A stretch of DNA of 42,618 nt from Limnofasciculus baicalensis BBK-W-15 (GCF_024178385.1 NZ_JAMZMM010000009.1:1-42618); one strand, 5' to 3'. Shown: positions 24,066-31,390, counted from the stretch's first letter. Numbers and translations: made by a program. The notes: generated from the letters alone by a model not told the origin.

Positions 24066-24305
24066 ATGGCTGAAAATACAGTGAAAGTAGACATCTCATT
24101 TCAATCACTCCTGGAAGCTATTTCGTCACTAGGAATTGCTGAAAGATACAAGATTTGGGAATTTTTGGAAGCTGAATTATTCCCGAATGAGGACGATTCT
24201 CCAGAAGACATTGCCGAAATTCAAGCAGCCCGTGCTGACTACAACGCTGGAGACTACACAACTTTCGATCGATATATGGCACAAAGGGCAAATAAATCGA
24301 CATGA
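24066..24305 (+). CDS. Antitoxin of RelE-type pair
   Basis: A 79-residue acidic protein (MAENTVKVDISFQSLLEAIS...IAEIQAARADYNAGDYTTFD). The C-terminal region with AARADYNAGDY is typical of antitoxins that wrap RelE/ParE toxins. It overlaps the toxin start by four bases (ATGA). A degenerate second copy of its 5' end lies at 27437-27502. It appears intact and gives the pair its likely autoregulation. Confidence 0.78.
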   Translation: MAENTVKVDISFQSLLEAISSLGIAERYKIWEFLEAELFPNEDDSPEDIAEIQAARADYNAGDYTTFDRYMAQRANKST

Positions 24306-24562
24306 CTTACACCATCCTCATCCCTAAAGTTGTGCAAAAGCAGCTAGATGTTCTGCCCAATGATGTCTACGAGCGTATCGCTGTAAAAATCTTGCAACTT
24401 GCCGAAAACCCGCGCCCAGATGTGGTAGTCAAGCTGAAAGGCACTGATAATGAGTACCGTATTCGGATCGGTGATTACCGCGTTCGTTATGAAATCCGCG
24501 ACAAAGAACTCATCATTCTCCTATTACAATGCAAGCATCGAAAAGATGTTTATAAAAGTTGA
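24302..24562 (+). CDS. relE: RelE/ParE-family toxin
   Basis: An 86-residue protein with the RelE core: TYTILIPKVVQKQLDVLP at the start, a central KLKGTDNEYRIRIGDYRVRY and the final strand LIILLLQCKHRKDVY. RelE toxins cleave mRNA in the ribosomal A site. It is translationally coupled to the antitoxin upstream. The last codons run into a 48-bp repeat from the DUF4258 gene, though the terminal strand is complete. Confidence 0.88.
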   Translation: MTYTILIPKVVQKQLDVLPNDVYERIAVKILQLAENPRPDVVVKLKGTDNEYRIRIGDYRVRYEIRDKELIILLLQCKHRKDVYKS

Positions 24563-24674
24563 AATTGGCAAAACCAGGCGAATTTTAACTCTGTACTGGA
24601 CAAATATGGAACTCGTTTATGAGCCACTTCCTGCCTGCGCCTAGCCTGCAAATAATACTTTACAGAGTATTGAG
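24558..24674 (+). repeat. Mosaic of gene tails copied from the DUF4258-DUF2283-DUF4926 cassette
   Basis: Bases 24558-24605 equal 25948-25995 (tail of the DUF4258 gene). Bases 24610-24674 match 26494-26558 (tail of the DUF4926 gene and the start of the repeat after it) with few differences. The 500 bases that separate the two parts at the source are absent here. A fused open frame ending VEIGKTRRILTLYWTN / MELVYEPLPACA results and is not a real gene. Confidence 0.85.
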
Positions 24675-24917
24675 ATTGACTGAAGCGCGATCGCATTCTG
24701 CGGTGTTGGCATGATAGTAAGTTAATGCTGCGTAGACTTCGGCGAGGGTGAGATGGCCGATGCGATCGCAAATCTCTTCAGCATTCAATCCTCGCTTGTA
24801 CCAGGTTACAATCCGACGAACGGTAACGCCTTTACCGAGGATGTGGGGACATCCACCATGCAATCCGGGAGTGCGTGTAATGAGCGTACCAATATCAATA
24901 GATACTGCTGTGGTCAT
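24660..24917 (-). CDS. DUF433 antitoxin-like protein, C-terminus altered
   Basis: An 85-residue DUF433 protein with the family pattern ITRTPGLHGGCPHILGKGVT, RRIVTWYKRGLNAEEI and TLAEVYAALTYYHAN. DUF433 proteins are winged-helix antitoxins usually paired with DUF5615 PIN-like toxins. Here the C-terminus after YYHAN (TAECDRASVNLNTL) is encoded by the cttaca...ttgag repeat end, so the tail has been replaced. No toxin follows on the minus strand. Possibly a functional orphan, possibly decayed. Confidence 0.7.
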   Translation of the reverse strand: MTTAVSIDIGTLITRTPGLHGGCPHILGKGVTVRRIVTWYKRGLNAEEICDRIGHLTLAEVYAALTYYHANTAECDRASVNLNTL

Positions 24918-24968
24918 AAACTATGGAAGTTTGAAGGGACTGATCTTTATTAGAGTATAATCATAATT

Positions 24969-25079
24969 ATGAAGACGTTACACGAGTATGATGTTGTTGC
25001 CTTGAACGAACAAATAATACCTGGTAGTGGCTCGAAAATCGCTACAATTAAGCTATCCAATTTGCCTGCAATACTATGA
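24969..25079 (+). pseudogene. DUF4926-like 5' fragment
   Basis: From ATG 24969 the frame reads MKTLHEYDVVALNEQI, matching the start of DUF4926 proteins and the related sequence at 26289 (TLNEYDVVALTAEI). It then diverges (PGSGSKIATIKLSNLPAIL). It ends in an ATGA overlap with the Uma2 gene. It may be translated to feed the Uma2 start, but as a DUF4926 protein it is incomplete. Confidence 0.55.
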
Positions 25080-25645
25080 TTGCCATTCCCTCTGGATTTA
25101 GCCCCGAAGAGTACCTTTCCATCGAACATGAGAATACGATCCGACATGAATATCGGCGCGGTTTAGTCTACGCAATGGCGGGAGGTAGCGACGATCATAG
25201 CCGTCTCGCGATTAATTTATTAACGCTGATTAATTTTCACCTGCGTGATGGAGAATGTCAGTTTTTTTCCGGTGATGTCAAGGTGAATTATGCGGCTGAG
25301 TTTTTCTATTATCCCGATGCGTTTGTGACGTGCGATCCGCGAGATAAGAACGATCGCTATGTGAAGCGCTATCCTAAGTTGATTGCTGAGGTGCTGTCTC
25401 CTTCGACTAAAAAGTTCGATCGCACTGATAAGTTTGAGGATTATCAACAGTTGGAATCATTGGAAGAGTATGTTTTAATCTCGCAGGATGAGATGTGCGT
25501 GGAGTGTCGCCGTCGGGTGAAAGATGGGGGTGGGGAACGTTGGGAAACGGTGGTTTATTGTGCGGGTGATTTAGTCATGTTACAGAGTATTGAGCTGGAA
25601 ATTGCGATCGCAGAATTATATCGGGGTGTGAGTTTGGAGCGATAA
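25076..25645 (+). CDS. Uma2 (DUF820) family putative endonuclease
   Basis: A 189-residue protein with the full Uma2 pattern: SPEEYLSIEHENTIRHEYRR, YAMAGGSDDHSRLAIN, the acidic YYPDAFVTCD (D81), LIAEVLSPSTKKFDRTDKF (E105 and Lys after it) and LESLEEYVLIS. This is a PD-(D/E)XK-type fold. Uma2 genes occur in very high copy in cyanobacteria; their role is not established, but an origin as nuclease-like toxin or mobile gene is suspected. Start overlaps the previous frame. The 3' end is the source of the repeats seen at four places nearby. Confidence 0.9.
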   Translation: MIAIPSGFSPEEYLSIEHENTIRHEYRRGLVYAMAGGSDDHSRLAINLLTLINFHLRDGECQFFSGDVKVNYAAEFFYYPDAFVTCDPRDKNDRYVKRYPKLIAEVLSPSTKKFDRTDKFEDYQQLESLEEYVLISQDEMCVECRRRVKDGGGERWETVVYCAGDLVMLQSIELEIAIAELYRGVSLER

Positions 25646-25770
25646 ATGAAGTAAGCTAGAGACAAAGGTTTCAAAATAGATGAAAACTCCATAGCAGAGT
25701 GCGAGGCGTTATAATTAAAAATGCAAAATTCCAAATGGAATATACAGAGGACTTGGGAGTATGAGGAGAT

Positions 25771-26037
25771 ATGCAAATTGTTTGGACAAAACACGCCCAG
25801 GAGCGTCAGCTACAATGGGAGGAGCGATTGAAAATCACCAGGGAAGAGGTTGAAGCGGCTGTCACCAATCCTCAACAGATTGTCGTGGAAGAGGATGTTT
25901 TGGTGGCTCAAATTAAACGAGGTAATGGTCTTCTTAGAGTACCCTTTGTTGAAATTGGCAAAACCAGGCGAATTTTAACTCTGTACTGGACAAATCAAGT
26001 TAATCGATATTGGCAGGAGAATCCCAATGAAAGTTAA
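25771..26037 (+). CDS. DUF4258 toxin-like protein
   Basis: An 88-residue protein: MQIVWTKHAQERQLQWEERL, then ITREEVEAAVTNPQQIV and a final region RILTLYWTNQVNRYWQ. The sxHAxeRxxxR-type opening and the strand pattern match DUF4258, a RelE-like small protein often paired with DUF2283. The stop overlaps the DUF2283 start by 11 bases. Predicted toxin of the pair, from known co-occurrence; activity not demonstrated here. Confidence 0.75.
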   Translation: MQIVWTKHAQERQLQWEERLKITREEVEAAVTNPQQIVVEEDVLVAQIKRGNGLLRVPFVEIGKTRRILTLYWTNQVNRYWQENPNES

Positions 26038-26227
26038 ATACGATGCAGAAGCAGACATTCTGATTTTTATCTTCCGTGATGCGTTTCCAACCAATGCTAT
26101 TTCTGAACCTGGAGGTGTGATTGTCAGTTATGACGAAACTGACGAACCTGTTACTATCGAATTTCTCAATGCCTCCAAACGTCAACTGTTTAATCCTCAA
26201 GATCTGATACTAACGATCGCAACTTAG
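26027..26227 (+). CDS. DUF2283 family protein, likely antitoxin
   Basis: A 66-residue protein (MKVKYDAEADILIFIF, then GGVIVSYDETDEPVTIEFLN), the clear DUF2283 pattern of a small beta-strand protein. It overlaps the DUF4258 gene upstream by 11 bases. Such pairs are predicted type II TA systems. Complete. Confidence 0.85.
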   Translation: MKVKYDAEADILIFIFRDAFPTNAISEPGGVIVSYDETDEPVTIEFLNASKRQLFNPQDLILTIAT

Positions 26228-26288
26228 TTGATGTGCTTTATCGAGGTGGCACGGCAATATTGTCAGCTTAATAAGTGAGGATACTATA

Positions 26289-26528
26289 ATAACGTTAAAC
26301 GAATATGATGTTGTTGCCTTGACCGCAGAAATTCAGGCAATCCACAAAGAAACCTCTGGGCCGATTTTGCTCCGACATGGACAAGTTGGCACGATTCTCA
26401 TGAGCTTTGACAATCGCGCTTATCTAGTAGATTTTGCTGATGCTCAAGGCAATACCTATGCAATGGAAACTGTTCCCTCAGAAAAACTCATGCAACTCGT
26501 TTATGAGCCACTTCCTGCCTACGCCTAG
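26289..26528 (+). CDS. DUF4926 family protein; start codon mutated to ATA or TTG used
   Basis: The homologous frame begins at 26289 with ATA ACG TTA AAC GAA TAT GAT GTT, aligned to the ATG-led copy at 24969, so the ancestral ATG is lost. A TTG at 26319 (LTAEIQAIHKETSG) is a possible alternative start. The body GPILLRHGQVGTILMSFDNR then YLVDFADAQGNTYAM and ending VYEPLPAYA is DUF4926-like, a small beta-barrel. Neighbours are TA genes. Expression is doubtful without an efficient start. Confidence 0.6.
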   Translation: MTLNEYDVVALTAEIQAIHKETSGPILLRHGQVGTILMSFDNRAYLVDFADAQGNTYAMETVPSEKLMQLVYEPLPAYA

Positions 26529-26544
26529 CCTACAAATAATACTT

Positions 26545-26658
26545 TACACAGTATTGAGCTGGAAATTGCGATCGCAGAATTATATCGCGGTGTGAGTTTG
26601 GAGCGGCAAATGAAGTAAGCTAGAGACAAAGGTTTCAAAATAGATGAAAACTCCATAG
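26545..26658 (+). repeat. 114-bp copy of Uma2 tail plus downstream flank
   Basis: Bases 26545-26658 match 25581-25694: the last codons of the Uma2 gene and the following sequence up to tccatag. Changes are few; gataa became ggcaa. The homology continues past the stop codon, so DNA rather than a gene was copied. It precedes the DUF433/DUF5615 pair. Confidence 0.9.
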
Positions 26659-26671
26659 AGGGAAACTGGCT

Positions 26672-26917
26672 ATGAATTGGAAAGCATACATTCACTCAAA
26701 TCCTAAAATTCTGCTTGGCAAGCCTGTAATTAAGGGAACACGAATATCAGTAGAGTTTATTCTAGGGTTGTTTTCAGAAGGTTGGACAGAACAACAAATT
26801 ATAGAAAACTACCCAACGCTTAATCATGAATCTATCCAAGCTGTATTTGCTTTCGCGGCTGAATGTCTGAAAGAAGACGTATTTTATACACCTTTACTCT
26901 TTGCTGAGGCAAGTTAA
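26672..26917 (+). CDS. DUF433 antitoxin
   Basis: An 81-residue DUF433 protein: HSNPKILLGKPVIKGTRISV, EFILGLFSEGWTEQQIIENY and a final helix. It has a winged-helix fold, and is known as the antitoxin partner of PIN-like DUF5615 toxins. Its stop overlaps the toxin ATG by one base. It looks complete, unlike the copy at 24660. Confidence 0.9.
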   Translation: MNWKAYIHSNPKILLGKPVIKGTRISVEFILGLFSEGWTEQQIIENYPTLNHESIQAVFAFAAECLKEDVFYTPLLFAEAS

Positions 26918-27273
26918 TGCGGTTTCTGGCAAATGAAAACTTTCCACTGCTTAGTGTACGAATTCTACGACAAGCGGATCTGGAAGTCGCTTCTATTACC
27001 GAGGATTCTCCAGGAATTGAGGATTCCGAGGTTTTGGTTCGTGCGGCGGATGAGCAACGGGTAATTTTGACGTTTGATCGCGATTACGGTGAACTCATTT
27101 ATCGCTTGCGGCTGCCTTCACCAAGAGGTGTCATTTATTTGCGGTTTCGTCCTCACGCACCAGAAGAACCAGCATCAATATTGTTAAATTTATTACAAAC
27201 CGAAGGATTGCAATTTGAGGAATGGTTTACGGTGGTGGAGCGCGATCAAATTCGTCAACGCCCGCTACCATAG
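26917..27273 (+). CDS. DUF5615 PIN-like toxin
   Basis: A 118-residue PIN-like RNase: MRFLANENFPLLSVRILRQ with the first acidic residue, TEDSPGIEDSEVLVRAADE and VILTFDRDYGELIY with the later Asp residues. The ANExFP and LTFDxDYG motifs are typical of DUF5615. Translationally coupled to DUF433. Complete. Confidence 0.9.
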   Translation: MRFLANENFPLLSVRILRQADLEVASITEDSPGIEDSEVLVRAADEQRVILTFDRDYGELIYRLRLPSPRGVIYLRFRPHAPEEPASILLNLLQTEGLQFEEWFTVVERDQIRQRPLP

Positions 27274-27592
27274 TTATTGAAACTGCGATCGCTGTTGCAG
27301 TTGTGGCGATCGCAGAATTATATCGGGGTGTGAGTTTGGAGCGATAACGGTTTGCGGTGCTGGAACGCGATATAACTATTTTGAAAGTTTTGAAGAAATA
27401 TGCTAAATATAAAATTAAAAGTGAAGGAAAGTTTTGATGACTGAGAATGCCGTGAAAGTAGATATCTCATTTCAATCACTGGAAGCTATTTCGTCAGATT
27501 GACTTAAGTGCGATCGATCGGTTTCTGAGGTAGTGTAGCAATCTACCAAATTTTACTTTTAGTTTTTTCATATCGAAGCATAGGAAGATTTT
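27274..27592. other. Intergenic stretch of repeat remnants
   Basis: It contains a 42-bp piece of the Uma2 tail (27306-27347) and then a degenerate copy of the segment upstream of the RelE antitoxin at 24066 (27371-27436). The order matches 23897-24135, so this is an older duplicate of that block. No complete gene. Confidence 0.75.
27437..27502 (+). pseudogene. Degenerate copy of the RelE antitoxin 5' end
   Basis: ATG 27437 reads MTENAVKVDISFQSLEAISSD and stops. It matches the first residues of the antitoxin at 24066 (MAENTVKVDISFQSLLEAIS) with one codon lost and a premature end. The upstream leader is also copied. Non-functional remnant. Confidence 0.85.
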
Positions 27593-30430
27593 ATGGCTGG
27601 TACAACTGTATGGGATCAATTGTCAAACGAGATGTCAAAAAGTGACGATAGTAAGTTTAAGGACAAAGTAATTTCGCTTTTACGAATATTAGATCCTTCT
27701 TTTGAAGAATGTTCAGATATTCCAGGAGCGGATTTTGTTGTAAGGTCTAGTGAAGATAAGCTTGACTGGGTAGTACAGTGTCAGGCTTTTGATGTTGAGT
27801 TCGATTTGGATGAGAATCACGCTTTACAAATTGTTTCTACAACAGAAGCATTTATAAGTGAAGGATTTAGATGCGATAGATATTGGGTACTGCATAATCA
27901 TCAGAATGGGAGGCGTGGGCGAGGGAAATTCAGTCATTTTTTAGGTAAAATTGAAGAATATAAAGCAAGCTTAGAAGCCTCTGGCAATATCAATAATTTT
28001 CGATTATTACAACGTCAAGAGTTTCTTGACAAAGCAGAAAATGAATTTAGAAGTACATTAACCTGTTTACTTCAAGAATATTCACGTCGATACAGACTAG
28101 ACATAGAAAACAAGCTTGAGTTTGGAAAATACTATGTTCCTAACGTACCTGCTGAGGAATCTGAGATTAGCTTTAGAGAGCATGAGCCTATCCCTAATGT
28201 CAAACAAGTACCAAGTAATGGAAATCAGAGTGTTTCCGAACTTGTTATTTCTGAGAGAAAAGATATTATCTGGACTTTGATGCACGGAGAAGCTGGTGCA
28301 GGTAAAACAACTACAGCTCTCTATACTGCAACCACAGCAAATAAAATAGTATTTTTCATCAACTGTGATATCTTGAATTTCTATTCATTACGTTCAGGGA
28401 CTAACTTCTTATTAGAGCATATTCTCAGAATGTTAAATATTTTAGAAGAATTTGAAGATGAAACGGATAGAGAGTTATTGTACTCGCTCTCAGGTGCAAC
28501 CTTGGGAAAAACGATTGAACACTCAGAGAAACATATCCTTGTGTTCGATGGTTTAGATGAAAATAGATTTTATTCAGATCCCAGTAGTGAAGGGATCAAG
28601 CGTTTAAGTGATAGGCTATCAGATATTCACTGCCCAATTATTTTAGTGACTAGGACATCGCATTTTGAAGAAAGTTTATTCAGCGAATTAGTGACTGTGA
28701 ATAATAGCAGAGGGGGAGCTAAAGCTCGTAGGAAAGCAAGAGCTTTAAAACTAGATATCTGGTCGAGCGATCATATTTTGCAGTTAATTGATAAAATTAT
28801 GGAGGACTACAAAAAAAATCTCCCAGATAGTGAAAATTCTCCAAGAATTTTAGATGGTGAAAGTTTCTTAAAAATTCAAAAATTTAGATGTCTTTTTTTA
28901 GATGAATCATACAGAGATTTTTACGGTGAGTTACCTCTCAACCCACTTTTTTTACAATTTATACTGTCTGATGTCGTTGAACGGGATATTCAGCCAGTAA
29001 ACAGACCAACTTTGATATATCAGTGGGTTCGACGAAAAATATATCGAGACATTGAAAAAGATAATCGTCCTTTTATTATTGAAAAAAAATCTGCAAAGGA
29101 TTTAACGTCGTCAGAGCGTAGTGAGCGAAATGTTCAAGTAGACAAAATTTTATATATTATGGAACTTGTATCAAAAGATATGACTTTGGGTCGTGAAGAT
29201 GGTACATTCGTCCTAAAAGATTTGACAGACTCTCAAAAAGTAGAAGAGTTTGCAGCAAAAATTTTTCAGGTAGATAGAGTAAGAATTATAGATGTACTTT
29301 TGAATTCTGTTCTGACATCTCATGCAACATTGACTCGTGAGAAATATCGTTCGACGAAGCAGAAAATCACATTTATATTCAAAATCTTACAGGAGTATTT
29401 TCTAGCATTATTTTTGGTTAGAAATAATGAAGATTTCTCGCGATATCCTAAAAGTATAATATCTTTTTGTGAAGAAATCATAAAAACCGATCCTGAAGAA
29501 GAATTATGGATGTATCTTAGAGAAAACTTTGATTTTTCGCAAGGAAATACACTTATGATTGATAATCAGCGATATGGTTTGAATCCCTTATTTGGGTGCA
29601 AAAACCCAGATCGGAAGGGCGATATTATTTTTGTTCATGGCTTGATGGGTCATGCTACGAAGACTTGGCATCCTAGCGAAAAGGACGATCCAGATTCATG
29701 TTGGTTAGGATGGCTTGCCAAAGATCAAAAGCTATCAGAACTAGGAATTTGGACATATGGATATGAAGCAGAGCCTTCCGCTTGGAAAGGTAAAGGAATA
29801 CCTCTGTTCGATCAATCAAGTCCTCTATTAGATTACTTGGATAGCCAAGAGTTAGGAGACAAACCTATTATTTTTATTACTCACAGTTTAGGCGGTCTCT
29901 TAGTTAAAAAGATGCTGGAATCTGCTGACAAGTATCCCCAATCTCAAAAATTTATTCACCAAACAAAAGGGATTGTGTTCTTGGCAACTCCACATCAGGG
30001 TGCACATCTAGCTGAGTTAATCAAAAATATTGGTACTTTGTTCGCACGTCTTGAACCCATCGTTAACGATCTTAAAGCTAATGAGCATAATCTACGATCA
30101 CTTAATGAAACATACAGGCAAAAATGCCGTAGTTGGTGTATTGAAACTAAGGTATATTTTGAAACAGAAGCAGTGTTCGGAGTGAAAGTAGTTGAAGAAA
30201 TGAGTGCAGATCCAGGACTTTTAGACGTAAAACCATTTGCAGTTCAGGGAGCCAATCACATTTCTATTGCCAAGCCTGAGTCTGAAAATTCGCAAGTATA
30301 CATAGGAGTTAGAAAGTTTATAAAGGACTCCTTGAATATACCTGCAAAAATTCCTTTGAATTTGCCTGATAAAGTTACCAAAATTATTGAGGTTGATGAC
30401 GTTTGCCAGAACGAATTCAAGCGGCTCTGA
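27593..30430 (+). CDS. Nuclease-like / STAND (NACHT-type) NTPase / alpha-beta hydrolase fusion
   Basis: A 945-residue single-gene fusion. Residues about 20-150 resemble a restriction-endonuclease-like (Mrr-type) fold: GADFVV (45-50) and WVVQCQAF (59-66), where the usual Q-C-K is Q-C-Q, so the catalytic Lys may be missing. Residues about 220-610 form a P-loop NTPase: Walker A HGEAGAGKTT (231-240), Walker B HILVFDGLDE (314-323) and a sensor-like ILVTRTS (350-356). Residues 670-910 are an alpha/beta hydrolase: FVHGLMGHATKTW, nucleophile elbow THSLGG (S765), VFLATPHQGAH and His in QGANHISIAKPE (H889). The gene is AT-rich relative to neighbours. Probably a defence protein that oligomerises on sensing phage and activates the lipase/esterase-like domain. 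Ribosome-binding site aggaag. Confidence 0.85.
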   Translation: MAGTTVWDQLSNEMSKSDDSKFKDKVISLLRILDPSFEECSDIPGADFVVRSSEDKLDWVVQCQAFDVEFDLDENHALQIVSTTEAFISEGFRCDRYWVLHNHQNGRRGRGKFSHFLGKIEEYKASLEASGNINNFRLLQRQEFLDKAENEFRSTLTCLLQEYSRRYRLDIENKLEFGKYYVPNVPAEESEISFREHEPIPNVKQVPSNGNQSVSELVISERKDIIWTLMHGEAGAGKTTTALYTATTANKIVFFINCDILNFYSLRSGTNFLLEHILRMLNILEEFEDETDRELLYSLSGATLGKTIEHSEKHILVFDGLDENRFYSDPSSEGIKRLSDRLSDIHCPIILVTRTSHFEESLFSELVTVNNSRGGAKARRKARALKLDIWSSDHILQLIDKIMEDYKKNLPDSENSPRILDGESFLKIQKFRCLFLDESYRDFYGELPLNPLFLQFILSDVVERDIQPVNRPTLIYQWVRRKIYRDIEKDNRPFIIEKKSAKDLTSSERSERNVQVDKILYIMELVSKDMTLGREDGTFVLKDLTDSQKVEEFAAKIFQVDRVRIIDVLLNSVLTSHATLTREKYRSTKQKITFIFKILQEYFLALFLVRNNEDFSRYPKSIISFCEEIIKTDPEEELWMYLRENFDFSQGNTLMIDNQRYGLNPLFGCKNPDRKGDIIFVHGLMGHATKTWHPSEKDDPDSCWLGWLAKDQKLSELGIWTYGYEAEPSAWKGKGIPLFDQSSPLLDYLDSQELGDKPIIFITHSLGGLLVKKMLESADKYPQSQKFIHQTKGIVFLATPHQGAHLAELIKNIGTLFARLEPIVNDLKANEHNLRSLNETYRQKCRSWCIETKVYFETEAVFGVKVVEEMSADPGLLDVKPFAVQGANHISIAKPESENSQVYIGVRKFIKDSLNIPAKIPLNLPDKVTKIIEVDDVCQNEFKRL

Positions 30431-30549
30431 TCGCGCGTGCTGCGGAAATTGAATATCCGATCGCAGCGACGATCGCCATTTCGATCGCCAGTTTTCTCGA
30501 CACAGAAGCATTAGGTTTCGTAGATTGCAAACCAGGAGGCGGGCAGTAA
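30403..30549 (+). pseudogene. 3' remnant of the LP-repeat small protein family
   Basis: In a different frame from the STAND gene, the bases encode LPERIQAALIARAAEIEYPI, then TIAISIASFLDTEALGF and a short tail to the stop at 30549. This is the same type of unit as in the fragment at 20741 (LPKKIQSAIV...). The last codons of the STAND gene overlap it, which marks the STAND gene's insertion boundary. A stop precedes it in frame. Confidence 0.6.
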
Positions 30550-30636
30550 AATCGATAAGTCACAGGCGATGAAGTTTTTGATAAGGTGAAAGCCCGATCG
30601 CTAAAATGATGAATAGATGTTGCTGCCAAGATAACC

Positions 30637-31050
30637 ATGACCACCATCACCCTCAACCTCTCTCCCGAACTCGAACATCAGATCCGCACTGAAGCATCTC
30701 GACAGGGCGTTGAACCCCATCGCTACATCCTCAACGCCCTACAAGAACACCTCCAGCCTAGACTTCCAACCACCCAACCTACTGAAGCCGACTTGCTGCA
30801 ACAAATTAACATCGGCTTTTCTGCAAAAACCTGGGAAGAATATCATGCCCTCATCACCAAGCGTCATGCCGAAACCCTGACTCCCGAAGAACACGAACAA
30901 CTGATTCAAATGAGCGATCGCCTTGAACAACTCAATGTTACCCGCATTCAAGCCTTAATTCAACTCGCAACCTTCCGTAACCAACCTCTGACAGATCTGA
31001 TGCAAACCCTCGGCATCAATCCTCATCCCGATATCGTTGATTATGTCTGA
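30637..31050 (+). CDS. RHH-type small protein coupled to HNH endonuclease (module copy 2)
   Basis: A 137-residue protein. Residues 1-40 (TTITLNLSPELEHQIRTEAS, HRYILNALQEHL) look like a ribbon-helix-helix DNA-binding domain. Residues about 85-135 carry the same helical block as the protein at 12367 (LTPEEHEQLIQMSDRLEQLN, then IQALIQLATFRN). It overlaps the HNH gene by eight bases. The likely role is a partner, antitoxin-like repressor of the HNH gene (inference). Intact. Confidence 0.8.
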   Translation: MTTITLNLSPELEHQIRTEASRQGVEPHRYILNALQEHLQPRLPTTQPTEADLLQQINIGFSAKTWEEYHALITKRHAETLTPEEHEQLIQMSDRLEQLNVTRIQALIQLATFRNQPLTDLMQTLGINPHPDIVDYV

Positions 31051-31282
31051 ATCTCGCCTCACACAGCAGCAACGACAATTCATTAAACAACGCGCCAATG
31101 GTTGCTGTGAGTATTGTCTCAGCCAAGCTAAATTCTCTTCAGATCCCTTCTCCATTGAACACATTATCCCTCGCTCCAAAAGTGGCACCAGTGATTTGGA
31201 TAATCTGGCGATCGCTTGTCAAGGGTGCAACAATTTTAAATACAGTCATATTCGAGTCATCGATATCCTAGAGTTGCTATAA
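31043..31282 (+). CDS. HNH endonuclease, shortened C-terminus (module copy 2)
   Basis: Starting at ATG 31043 (MSESRLTQQQ) the 79-residue product has the HNH core: CCEYC near residue 22, FSIEHIIPRSKSG, DLDNLAIACQGCNNFKYS. Compared with the copy at 12738 it lacks about 60 C-terminal residues, ending IDILELL where the other continues with IDPETSTEV. The zinc and metal ligands are all present, so activity is possible but a 3' deletion is likely. Confidence 0.8.
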   Translation: MSESRLTQQQRQFIKQRANGCCEYCLSQAKFSSDPFSIEHIIPRSKSGTSDLDNLAIACQGCNNFKYSHIRVIDILELL

Positions 31283-31390
31283 TAAAACTAAATCAACCGT
31301 AGGAAAAACATTTGCTTTTATAATGACAGATGTCGCCAGCGGGTTGAAGAGAATGGACTCGCTTCACGCTGCACTTTTCATTAAGGTTAT

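Noticed and set aside
24450-24644. 64-codon frame ending VYEPLPACA
   Set aside because: Its first half is RelE DNA in another frame and its second half is two copied gene tails; it is a mosaic, not a gene.
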